Source: Treponema sp.
GTDB taxonomy: Bacteria > Spirochaetota > Spirochaetia > Treponematales > Treponemataceae
Reading direction: 5' to 3'
DNA: 44,869 nucleotides
Assembly (NCBI GenBank): GCA_017381365.1
Contig: JAFOCI010000007.1
Location: forward strand, 1-44,869
In this document: in pieces, positions 32,524-40,174 of the stretch
How the letters are laid out: each line of letters opens with the position of its first letter
Position numbering within the stretch: position 1 is the first letter of the stretch
Notes under the pieces: generated by a model
Seen by the model: only the letters and a program-made list of their open reading frames with translations
Database searches by the model: none
What the model was told of the DNA's origin: nothing
Position numbers and translations under genes: made by a program

Positions 32524-33570
32524 CTATTTATTAAAACCTTCAGCTACTGATACAGCGCAAGCAACTGTACAACCTACCATAGGGTTGTTGCCCATTCCCA
32601 TGAATCCCATCATTTCAACGTGAGCTGGAACTGATGAAGAACCTGCGAACTGAGCGTCAGAGTGCATACGACCAAGAGTATCAGTAAAGCCGTAAGAAGC
32701 TGGACCTGCAGCCATGTTATCTGGGTGAAGAGTACGACCAGTACCACCACCAGAAGCTACAGAGAAGTACTTCTTACCTTCAAGAAGACGTTCCTTCTTG
32801 TATGTACCAGCAACTGGGTGCTGGAAACGAGTTGGGTTTGTAGAGTTACCAGTGATAGAAACATCCACACCTTCGTGCCACATGATTGCAACACCTTCAC
32901 GAACATCGTCTGCACCGTAACATTTTACGCACAAACGTTTTGGATCGTTTCCGTAAGGGATTTCTTTTACAACTGTCAAAGCCTTGTCTGTACCCTGACC
33001 GTTGAAATAGTCGAACTTAGTCTGAACGTAAGTAAAACCGTTGATACGAGAGATGATCTGAGCAGCGTCTTTACCAAGACCGTTCAAGATAACGCGAAGC
33101 TTGTTCTTACGAACGTTGTTAGCCTTAGCAGCGATTTTGATAGCACCTTCAGCAGCAGCGAAAGATTCGTGTCCTGCCAGGAATGCGAAACACTGTGTTT
33201 CTTCAGAAAGAAGACGAGCGCCAAGGTTTCCGTGACCAAGACCTACTTTGCGGTCATCAGCTACAGAACCTGGCAAACAGAATGCCTGAAGTCCCTTACC
33301 AATGTTAGCAGCAGCTGTAGAAGCTGTTTTGTCACCAGTCTTTTCTGCTTCTTTGATAGCAATAGCTGAACCCAATACATAAGCCCATTTTGCATCTTCG
33401 AAACAAATCTGCTGTGTTTCCTGACATGTCATATATGGATCAAAACCGTGATCCTGGCAGAGCTTACGACAAGCCTGCAATCCTTCTTCGCCTTCAGCGA
33501 ATCCGTATTCCTTAAGAGCCTTGTTAACCTGTGGAATACGACCTGCATAATCTTCAAATAATGTTGCCAT
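32524..33570 (-). CDS. GGGtGRT family protein
   Basis: 348 residues from ATG 33570, preceded by GAGGAAAA; the frame is open 24 codons further upstream but without a ribosome site. The name-giving motif is SVASGGGTGRTLHPDNMAAG. Other conserved blocks are FCLPGSVADDRKVGLGHGNL, ECFAFLAGHESFAAAEGA-like QCFAFLAGHESFAAAEGAIK, GEGVD-type MWHEGVDVSITGNSTNPTRF and the C-terminal MGFMGMGNNPMVGCTVACAV. Several cysteines (ACRKLC, YMTCQETQQICF, LCVKCYG, CTVACAV) could bind a metal or cluster. The family's function is not established to my knowledge. The gene is paired with a NifU-like scaffold gene and lies downstream of the SUF operon, pointing to Fe-S or sulfur metabolism. Confidence 0.92.
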   Translation of the reverse strand: MATLFEDYAGRIPQVNKALKEYGFAEGEEGLQACRKLCQDHGFDPYMTCQETQQICFEDAKWAYVLGSAIAIKEAEKTGDKTASTAAANIGKGLQAFCLPGSVADDRKVGLGHGNLGARLLSEETQCFAFLAGHESFAAAEGAIKIAAKANNVRKNKLRVILNGLGKDAAQIISRINGFTYVQTKFDYFNGQGTDKALTVVKEIPYGNDPKRLCVKCYGADDVREGVAIMWHEGVDVSITGNSTNPTRFQHPVAGTYKKERLLEGKKYFSVASGGGTGRTLHPDNMAAGPASYGFTDTLGRMHSDAQFAGSSSVPAHVEMMGFMGMGNNPMVGCTVACAVSVAEGFNK

Positions 33571-33584
33571 AATTTTCCTCAATA

Positions 33585-33680
33585 GCCACATGGATGTGGC
33601 GTCATTAATTTTGTAAAATGCCTGTTCGAGTTCTGTAAGCAAAACTCGAGGAGTAATTTTTACACGGATGTAAAAATTAC
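33585..33680 (-). other. Three hairpins between the NifU-like and GGGtGRT genes
   Basis: GTAATTTTTACA cgga TGTAAAAATTAC (33653-33680, 12-bp stem, 3 bp after the NifU-like stop), CGAGTT / AACTCG (33627-33648), and GCCACA tgga TGTGGC (33585-33600) just upstream of the GGGtGRT ribosome site. None has a T-run, so processing or stability elements are more likely than terminators. Confidence 0.8.
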
Positions 33681-33683
33681 GGC

Positions 33684-34385
33684 CTATTCCTTACGTGGGT
33701 CGATAAGTTTTACCATACCCTGATCAGCTGTTACACGACCGTAGTGTGTACGAGCACCTTCAATAGCTTCGTTAGCAGGTTTGCCAGCCTTCAAAGCATC
33801 CATCAATTTACCAAAGTTGATACAGTTATAACCGATGATCTGACCATCTTTGTCGATAGCACAAGTTTCAACGTAACCTTCTGTCATTTCAAGGTAACGT
33901 GGACCAGTTTTGCGAGTAGCAAACATAGTACCAACCTGTGAGCGGAGGTTCTTACCAAGGTCTTCCAAAGAAGCACCAACTTTAAGACCACCTTCTGAGT
34001 AAGCTGACTGTGTACGACCGTAAACAATCTGCATAAAGAGTTCGCGCATAGCTGTGTTGATAGCATCACAAACCAAGTCAGTGTTCAAAGCTTCAAGCAA
34101 TGTTTTTCCGATAAGGATTTCAGAAGCCATAGCTGCTGAGTGTGTCATACCAGAACAACCAATTGTTTCAACAAGAGCTTCTTCAATGATACCGTCTTTA
34201 ACGTTCAAAGAAAGTTTACAAGCACCCTGCTGTGGAGCACACCAACCGATACCGTGTGTAAATCCAGATACATCTTCAATTTTTTTTACCTGAACCCATT
34301 TTCCTTCTTCAGGAATAGGAGCTGGTCCATGATATGCGCCTTTAGCCAAAGGACACATGTGTTCTACTTCTGCTGTGTAGATCAT
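33684..34385 (-). CDS. NifU-like iron-sulfur scaffold protein
   Basis: 233 residues, longer than IscU (about 130). The NifU N-terminal-like fold is seen in IGWCAPQQGACKLSLNV (C49, C56), EALVETIGCSGMTHSAAMAS (C77) and LIGKTLLEALNTDLVCDAIN. The extra C-terminal half has TGPRYLEMTEGYVETCAIDK and GYNCINFGKLMDALKAGKPA. An early MCPLAKGAYHGPAPIPEEG segment is also typical of this GGGtGRT-associated group. It probably holds a transient Fe-S cluster. It lies 113 bp upstream of the GGGtGRT gene and 123 bp downstream of metY, with its own promoter, so it is the first gene of a two-gene unit. Confidence 0.85.
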   Translation of the reverse strand: MIYTAEVEHMCPLAKGAYHGPAPIPEEGKWVQVKKIEDVSGFTHGIGWCAPQQGACKLSLNVKDGIIEEALVETIGCSGMTHSAAMASEILIGKTLLEALNTDLVCDAINTAMRELFMQIVYGRTQSAYSEGGLKVGASLEDLGKNLRSQVGTMFATRKTGPRYLEMTEGYVETCAIDKDGQIIGYNCINFGKLMDALKAGKPANEAIEGARTHYGRVTADQGMVKLIDPRKE

Positions 34386-34435
34386 TTAATCCCCCAAAAA
34401 ATCTGTCTTTCGACATTTTTATTTTGTTCGTCTCG

Positions 34436-34471
34436 ATTTTATCACGGATTATGCCGACTGACAATAATCCG
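34436..34471 (-). promoter_or_regulatory. Promoter and palindrome of the NifU-like/GGGtGRT unit
   Basis: Minus-strand TTGTCA (34459-34464), 17-nt spacer, TAAAAT (34436-34441). A perfect 8-bp inverted repeat CGGATTAT (34445-34452) / ATAATCCG (34464-34471) straddles the -35 and spacer, a classic place for a repressor. It could also be the hairpin that ends the metY transcript, but no T-run follows. Confidence 0.6.
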
Positions 34472-34508
34472 CAATGAAGTAAAAATAATATTTTATTGAA
34501 AACAATCA

Positions 34509-35792
34509 TCAGATTGCTTTCAAAGCCTGCTGAACATCTGCAATAAGGTCTTCCTTATCTTCAATTCCGCAGGAAAGTCTTATAAGTCCAGCTGGAATTC
34601 CGGCTTCTTTAAGCTGTTCATCTGTAAGCTGACGGTGAGTTGATGTTGCAGGATTCAAACAGCAGGTTCTTGCATCTGCAACATGAGTTTCAATCGCAGC
34701 AAGCTTAAGAGCCTTCATGAATTTTTCTGCAGCATCGCGGCCGCCTTTCAATTCAAAAGAAACTACACCACAACCGCCATTCTTAAAATATTTCATTGCA
34801 CGGTCATAGTATTTGTTACTCTTAAGACCAGGGTAGCTTACAGAAACAACCTCCGGCTGCTTTTCAAGGAATTCTGCAACAGCCTGTGCATTTTCAACAT
34901 GACGAGGCATTCTTACGTGGAGAGATTCAAGTCCAAGATTAAGAATAAAAGCGTGCTGAGGCGACTGAATTGAACCCAAGTCTCTCATAATCTGAACAGT
35001 TGCCTTTGTAATGAAAGCACCTTCCTTTCCGAATTTTGTTGCGTAAGTAATTCCATGGTAGCTTTCATCAGGAGAACAAAGACCAGGGAATTTATCTGCA
35101 TGTGCCATCCAGTCAAATTTACCAGAATCTACGATTGCTCCACCAACAGCAGCTCCATGTCCATCCATATATTTTGTTGTAGAATGAGTTACAATATCAG
35201 CACCCCATTCAAAAGGGCGACAGTTTACAGGAGTTGGAAAAGTATTATCAATTACAAGAGGAACTCCGTGAGAATGAGCAGCCTTTGCAAATTTTTCAAT
35301 ATCAAGAACTGTAAGAGCAGGATTTGCAATTGTTTCACCAAAAACTGCACGAGTATTTTCTTTGAATGCGGCATTCAATTCTTCTTCTGTACAATCAGGA
35401 CTTACGAAAGTAACATCAACGCCCATTTTTTTCATTGTTACGGCAATAAGGTTAAAAGTTCCGCCATAAATAGAAGAACTGGAAACAATGTGGCTACCAC
35501 ATTCACAGATATTGAAGAGCGCAAAAAAGTTTGCAGCCTGACCAGAAGAAGTGAGCATAGCTGCAGTTCCGCCTTCCAGCTCCGCAATCTTTGCGGCTAC
35601 ATAATCATTAGTAGGATTCTGAAGACGAGTATAAAAATACCCGCTGGCTTCAAGATCAAAAAGTTTTCCCATGTCCTCGCTGGTACTATATTTGAAGGTT
35701 GTTGACTGAACGATAGGAATCTGTCTAGGTTCACCGTTTCCAGGAGTGTAACCACCCTGAACACATCTTGTATTAATTTTGTAATCACTCAT
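34509..35792 (-). CDS. metY: O-acetylhomoserine sulfhydrylase (MetY type)
   Basis: 427 residues, Cys/Met-metabolism PLP enzyme. PLP lysine in ADIVTHSTTKYMDGHGAAVG; phosphate-binding and substrate residues in YFYTRLQNPTNDYVAAKIAE and MLTSSGQAANFFALFNICEC; C-terminal ADARTCCLNPATSTHRQLTD and IPAGLIRLSCGIEDKEDLIA are typical of OAH/OAS sulfhydrylases. It makes homocysteine from O-acetylhomoserine and sulfide. Methionine gamma-lyase activity is an alternative within the same fold but the length and C-terminus favour MetY. It lies 35 bp after sufU on the same strand, so it is probably co-transcribed with the SUF genes. Confidence 0.9.
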   Translation of the reverse strand: MSDYKINTRCVQGGYTPGNGEPRQIPIVQSTTFKYSTSEDMGKLFDLEASGYFYTRLQNPTNDYVAAKIAELEGGTAAMLTSSGQAANFFALFNICECGSHIVSSSSIYGGTFNLIAVTMKKMGVDVTFVSPDCTEEELNAAFKENTRAVFGETIANPALTVLDIEKFAKAAHSHGVPLVIDNTFPTPVNCRPFEWGADIVTHSTTKYMDGHGAAVGGAIVDSGKFDWMAHADKFPGLCSPDESYHGITYATKFGKEGAFITKATVQIMRDLGSIQSPQHAFILNLGLESLHVRMPRHVENAQAVAEFLEKQPEVVSVSYPGLKSNKYYDRAMKYFKNGGCGVVSFELKGGRDAAEKFMKALKLAAIETHVADARTCCLNPATSTHRQLTDEQLKEAGIPAGLIRLSCGIEDKEDLIADVQQALKAI

Positions 35793-35827
35793 TTTTATTT
35801 CTCCATAAAATCAAATTCAATAAAATA

Positions 35828-36289
35828 TTAATGACAGTTTGGATTCGAACAAGTCGCGCATTTAGAATTTGATTCAAACATTTCTTTCATAGTGCGCCAC
35901 CCAAGAACCGCACATTTTACTCTGGCAGGCATTTTAGAAATATCCTGAAGAGCGGCAGCTTCGTCCAGCTGTTCCATATCTTCTTCGGAACTTTCACCCC
36001 GAATCATACCCATAAAAACATCATTCAGTTTATTTGCTTCATCAACAGTTTTACCAATTATAAGATCAAGCATCATGTCGCAGCTTGCCTGACTTACAGC
36101 ACATCCAGAACCTGTAAAAGAACCGTCAACAATTTTTCCGTCTTCAACCTTAAGATTAAGAGTAATGTTGTCACCACAACTTGGATTCACTCCGTTCAGA
36201 CTGATTGTAGCATCTGCCATTTCCGTCTTGTGACTTGGATTTATATTGTGTTCATTAAGAATTTCTCTGTAAAGTTCCTGTGTTTCCAT
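35828..36289 (-). CDS. sufU: SUF sulfur-transfer/scaffold protein SufU
   Basis: 153 residues. The three zinc-ligand cysteines of SufU are in NPSCGDNITLNL, GCAVSQASCDMMLDLI and ARVKCAVLGWRTMKEMF, with the conserved Asp after the first Cys. A C-terminal tail CATCSNPNCH adds three cysteines and a histidine not found in the core fold. In Gram-positives SufU takes persulfide from SufS. It lies 17 bp downstream of sufS. Confidence 0.95.
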   Translation of the reverse strand: METQELYREILNEHNINPSHKTEMADATISLNGVNPSCGDNITLNLKVEDGKIVDGSFTGSGCAVSQASCDMMLDLIIGKTVDEANKLNDVFMGMIRGESSEEDMEQLDEAAALQDISKMPARVKCAVLGWRTMKEMFESNSKCATCSNPNCH

Positions 36290-36306
36290 AAATATTTCCT
36301 TAAAAA

Positions 36307-37527
36307 CTAATCTTTATATCCAGACATTTTTCTAATCTGCGAAAGAACCTGAACAAAGCGGTCAATTTCTTCCTCATCATTATAAAAATACATACTGGCA
36401 CGAGCCGTTGCAGGAACTCCAAGATAAGCTCCCAAAGGCTGAGCACAATGATGCCCCGCACGAACAGCGATTTTTTCTGTATCCAGCAAAGAAGCAATAT
36501 CATGGGGATGAACGCCGTCAATTGTAAAAGTCACAATGCCGCAATGTTTTGAAGAGTCAGGATTTCCAATTAAATGAACAAACGGAATCTTTTTCATCTT
36601 TTCCATAAGATACGCCGCAAGCGCATTATCATGTTCTGCAATATTATTAAGTCCAATTTCTTCTATATATTTGATTGCGGCAGCAAGTCCCACAGCTCCA
36701 TTTGCGTTTACTGTACCAGCTTCAAATTTATGAGGAAGCTCAGCCCATGTTGCACTGTCACGAGTAACGTACTCAATCATTTCACCGCCCCGAAGGAATG
36801 GAGGCATTTCTTCAAGCAGTTCCTTCTTTCCGTACAGAACGCCAATTCCCATTGGTCCGCAAAGCTTGTGACCACTAAAAGCAAAAAAATCTGCACCAAT
36901 GTCCTTTACATCAACTTTCATGTGAGGAACAGACTGAGCACCGTCAACAACACAAACCGCACCATATTTATGAGCCAGATCAGCAATTTTCTTTACAGGG
37001 TGAGTAATTCCAAGAACATTTGAAACCTGCGCAACAGAAACAAGTTTTGTTTTTTCATTGATTTTTGCAAATTCTGATTCAGCAAAAACTCCGGTTTCCT
37101 TGTCAGGCTCAAGCCATACAAGCTTTGCCCCCTTCGCCTGAGCAAGCATCTGCCAGGGAAGAATATTGGAATGATGTTCCGTTACAGAAACAACAATTTC
37201 ATCGCCTTCCTTGATGTTTGCAACGCCCCAGGTATAAGCAACTAGATTCAGACTTTCAGAAGCATTGCGGGTAAAAATTATTTCACAGTCCTTTGCATTT
37301 ATGAATTTTGCAGTAACATGACGGGCGTTTTCATAGTCTTCCGTAGCACGCCCGCTTAAATCATATAAACCGCGCAAAGGATTTGCATTGTTGTGTTCGT
37401 AATAATTTTTTTCCGCTTCAATCACACATGAAGGACGCTGAGTTGTAGCCGCATTATCAAAATAAATAAGACCCTTGTTTTCTGGCGCATTAAAAATCGG
37501 AAAATCCTTTTTATATTCGTTTGCCAT
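36307..37527 (-). CDS. sufS: Cysteine desulfurase SufS
   Basis: 406 residues. PLP lysine in FFAFSGHKLCGPMGIGVLYG, His near the cofactor in VSVTEHHSNILPWQ, catalytic cysteine in VRAGHHCAQPLGAYLGVPAT. Group II desulfurase: it takes sulfur from cysteine and hands it to SufU. Start overlaps the sufD stop by one base. Confidence 0.97.
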   Translation of the reverse strand: MANEYKKDFPIFNAPENKGLIYFDNAATTQRPSCVIEAEKNYYEHNNANPLRGLYDLSGRATEDYENARHVTAKFINAKDCEIIFTRNASESLNLVAYTWGVANIKEGDEIVVSVTEHHSNILPWQMLAQAKGAKLVWLEPDKETGVFAESEFAKINEKTKLVSVAQVSNVLGITHPVKKIADLAHKYGAVCVVDGAQSVPHMKVDVKDIGADFFAFSGHKLCGPMGIGVLYGKKELLEEMPPFLRGGEMIEYVTRDSATWAELPHKFEAGTVNANGAVGLAAAIKYIEEIGLNNIAEHDNALAAYLMEKMKKIPFVHLIGNPDSSKHCGIVTFTIDGVHPHDIASLLDTEKIAVRAGHHCAQPLGAYLGVPATARASMYFYNDEEEIDRFVQVLSQIRKMSGYKD

Positions 37528-38609
37528 TATTCCTCCCCAAAGAGCCCGTTCATAAAGGATTCAGTCTGTTCAACAACTTTTTCGTCATCAATCAAGGAAA
37601 CAACTCTCTGAATCTTAGCTCTTGCAATAATATTTTCAGCAGCTTCCTGACAGATTCCACGGCTTTCCATGTAGAAAAGCTGTTCATCAGAAAGACGGCC
37701 AATAGAAGCTCCATGTTCACCAGCCACATCTTCTTCATCACAAAGAATCACAGGAATAGAATTATTAACAGCTTCAGGCGACAAAAGCAGAACTTCTTCC
37801 TGCTCTTCACCAGTAGAACCAGCACATCCATTCTTAAAATCAATAGTTCCGCGGTATGTTTTTTTTGCTTCATCACGCAAAGTACCGTTCACATACATCT
37901 TGCAGTCAGTTTTCTTACCATACTGCAGTACAATATAGTTCAAATCCAGTTCCTGCTTATCCTTACACATATAAGCAAGATCAGAACGGAAACTGGCCTT
38001 ATACTCTTTAAGACTGGAACCAACTCCAACATAAGTTTTTGCGCCGCCAAGCACAACATGAGTAACATTTACAGACGCGTTTTCAGCAGCATAAGAAGCA
38101 GTTTCATCAATCTGAATAAAATCATCTCCCAAAAGCTGAACCTTTATGACATGGACCTTAGAAAAAGCCTCTGCATAAATTTCAGTCTTCAATGCTTCAA
38201 GACCGCAGGCATCTTTATCGCTGGAATTAACAATCACAACAGTAACTTCAGCGCCTTCCTGAGCATGAATAACCTGGCAGGCAGAAACATTCATCCCCTG
38301 AGCAAAATTGTAATCAAGCACAACAGGTTTTTCGATTTTTTTGCCAGCAAGAACGGAAATTCCGCAGGGAACAGCCTCCTCAAAAAGCGAATCAGCATCG
38401 TCACCAATTCCGCCAGTCAATTCAGGAAGTTTTTCCCAAAGAATAGAACCGTTTTCAGTATATTCCAGACCTTCAGCTTCACCACGAACATCCGGCAGAA
38501 CATTTTCCAGAGCAGAAAGAATCTGTTCATCACAGACAAGCTCAGTCTTATTCATTCTGCACCAGCTCCATGTAGGAGAAGGAATCTTATTCAATACAAC
38601 AACACTCAT
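37527..38609 (-). CDS. sufD: Fe-S assembly scaffold subunit SufD
   Basis: 360 residues from ATG 38609, with GGAAG 5 nt upstream; a GTG four codons earlier is possible but poorly placed. The N-terminus MSVVVLNKIPSPTWSWCRMN is short. The beta-helix core and the SufB/SufD C-terminal signature follow (DFKNGCAGSTGEEQEEVLLL, CDEEDVAGEHGASIGRLSDE, LFYMESRGICQEAAENIIAR). It forms the SufBC2D complex with the neighbours. Divergent in its first third, as is normal for SufD. Confidence 0.93.
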   Translation of the reverse strand: MSVVVLNKIPSPTWSWCRMNKTELVCDEQILSALENVLPDVRGEAEGLEYTENGSILWEKLPELTGGIGDDADSLFEEAVPCGISVLAGKKIEKPVVLDYNFAQGMNVSACQVIHAQEGAEVTVVIVNSSDKDACGLEALKTEIYAEAFSKVHVIKVQLLGDDFIQIDETASYAAENASVNVTHVVLGGAKTYVGVGSSLKEYKASFRSDLAYMCKDKQELDLNYIVLQYGKKTDCKMYVNGTLRDEAKKTYRGTIDFKNGCAGSTGEEQEEVLLLSPEAVNNSIPVILCDEEDVAGEHGASIGRLSDEQLFYMESRGICQEAAENIIARAKIQRVVSLIDDEKVVEQTESFMNGLFGEE

Positions 38610-38628
38610 AATTTCTTCCACCTCCAGA

Positions 38629-40047
38629 CTAGCATGAACCTTTCATTTCAAGACGAATAAGATTGTTCATTTCAACTGCATATTCCAAAGGCAATTCCTT
38701 GGAAACAGGATTCGCAAAGCCAGAAACAATCATGCTTCTTGCCTCTTCCTCAGAAATGCCACGGCTCATCAGATAAAAAATCGCTTCATTACTGATTCTG
38801 CCAATCTTAGCCTCGTGACCAACATCACTAGAATCATTAAGAACAACATTAGCAGGAATAGTATCACTACGGCTATCACTATCCAGCATCAAAGACTGAC
38901 AGGAAACGCTTGCCTTGGAATTTTCCGCATTTTTCGCAATATAAACTGCAGAACGGTAGGTAGATTTACCGCCGCCCTTAGAAATTGATTTTGTAGTAAT
39001 TACAGAAGTAGTATCCGGCGCAAGATGAACCATTTTTGCACCAGTATCAAGATCCTGACCACTACCGGCAAAAGTTACACCAGTAAATTCAGCCTTTGCA
39101 CCACGGCCAACAAGATCACTTTCCGGATACAGACATCCAACATGGCTTCCAAAAGAACCAGAAACCCATTCAATCGAACCGCCCTCTTCAACCTTTGCAC
39201 GCTTAGTATTCAGGTTGTACATATTTTTAGACCAGTTTTCAATAGTAGAATATCGCAGGTGAGCGCCTTTTTTTACAAAAAGCTCAACCGCACCAGCATG
39301 AAGATTTGCCACATTATATTTTGGAGCAGAACAACCTTCAATAAAATGCAGGTCAGCACCTTCGTCAACAATAATAAGCGTATGTTCAAACTGCCCCGCA
39401 CCCTTTGCATTCAAACGGAAATAAGACTGCAGCGGAAACGAAAGCTTTACACCCTTTGGAACATAGACAAAAGAACCACCAGACCAGACAGCACCATGCA
39501 AAGCCGCAAATTTATGATCTTTTGGAGTAATCAGAGTCATAAAATACTCCTTTACCATCGGTCCCCATTCTTCGCTCTTCAAAGCCTCTTCAAACCCAAG
39601 GTAAACAACACCCTGCTTTGCAACTTCATCCTGAATGTTATGATAAACCAGTTCAGAATCGTACTGGGCACCAACACCCGCAAGAGATTTTCGTTCAGCC
39701 TCAGGAATCCCCAGCTTTTCAAAAGTATCCTTAATGTCATCAGGAACATCTTCCCACTTGCCGCTCATTTCAGTTTTTGGACGTACATAAGTCGCAATAT
39801 CTTCCATGTGAAGACCATCTATGTTCGGCATCCAGTCCGTAGAAACCCCCGTTTTATTGTACTGTTCCAGCGACTTTAAACGAAATTCCTTCATCCATTC
39901 CGGGTCGCCCTTTTCTTCGCTTAATTTGCTAACGATTTCCGGATTTAAGCCAGCTTCAATACGATAAAAATCCTTTTCCGATTCCTCGTATCTAAAGTCA
40001 TAAAATTCTCTATTTATATCAGCAATATTTGATTTTTCTTCAGCCAT
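38629..40047 (-). CDS. sufB: Fe-S assembly scaffold subunit SufB
   Basis: 472 residues, typical length. Conserved blocks include HGAVWSGGSFVYVPKGVKLS, LHFIEGCSAPKYNVANLHAG, TKRAKVEEGGSIEWVSGSFG, YPESDLVGRGAKAEFTGVTF, KGGGKSTYRSAVYIAKNAEN and the C-terminal DVGHEAKIGRISNEAIFYLM with SRGISEEEARSMIVSGFANP. The cluster-building cysteine region is in KASVSCQSLMLD. sufD follows after 19 bp; a 127-bp GC-rich insertion separates it from sufC. Confidence 0.98.
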   Translation of the reverse strand: MAEEKSNIADINREFYDFRYEESEKDFYRIEAGLNPEIVSKLSEEKGDPEWMKEFRLKSLEQYNKTGVSTDWMPNIDGLHMEDIATYVRPKTEMSGKWEDVPDDIKDTFEKLGIPEAERKSLAGVGAQYDSELVYHNIQDEVAKQGVVYLGFEEALKSEEWGPMVKEYFMTLITPKDHKFAALHGAVWSGGSFVYVPKGVKLSFPLQSYFRLNAKGAGQFEHTLIIVDEGADLHFIEGCSAPKYNVANLHAGAVELFVKKGAHLRYSTIENWSKNMYNLNTKRAKVEEGGSIEWVSGSFGSHVGCLYPESDLVGRGAKAEFTGVTFAGSGQDLDTGAKMVHLAPDTTSVITTKSISKGGGKSTYRSAVYIAKNAENSKASVSCQSLMLDSDSRSDTIPANVVLNDSSDVGHEAKIGRISNEAIFYLMSRGISEEEARSMIVSGFANPVSKELPLEYAVEMNNLIRLEMKGSC

Positions 40048-40057
40048 TATTTTTCCT

Positions 40058-40158
40058 TACAAAGGGGCGCCTGCCCCTCGCTTCAGCCAGCGGCAGTTTC
40101 GACAAGCTCAACCACCACTGTCTTCCGCTACCCCCTCTAACGGGGACACCCCGTAACG
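40058..40158. repeat. GC-rich repeat-like insertion between sufC and sufB
   Basis: Much higher GC than flanking genes. It contains AGGGGC gcct GCCCCT (40063-40078), ttcgacaagctcaaccacc (40098-40116), which is a diverged version of the core of the elements at 1, 5066 and 10818, and ACGGGG aca CCCCGT (40140-40154). It splits an otherwise tightly packed operon and adds strong hairpins after sufC. Confidence 0.7.
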
Positions 40159-40174
40159 CCCCGTACGCAACAAG

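Noticed and set aside
32662..33369. 235-codon open frame antisense to the GGGtGRT gene
   Set aside because: Composition (Thr/Ser/Val/Phe-rich) is that of reverse-strand translation of a conserved gene, with no start signals.
32331..33680. CRISPR-like array from the many short hairpins
   Set aside because: The stems differ in sequence and are not evenly spaced direct repeats.
34386..34508. SAM or cobalamin riboswitch associated with metY
   Set aside because: Only a single 8-bp palindrome and a promoter fit in this gap, and it is downstream of metY. The 35-bp gap upstream of metY is too short for a riboswitch.
37521..38660. 379-codon open frame antisense to sufD
   Set aside because: It mirrors the codon bias of sufD, has no ribosome site or recognisable domain, and the protein is a Ser/Asn/Phe-rich shadow composition.
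39025..39879. 284-codon open frame antisense to sufB
   Set aside because: Shadow of a strongly conserved gene; no ribosome site and no family resemblance.
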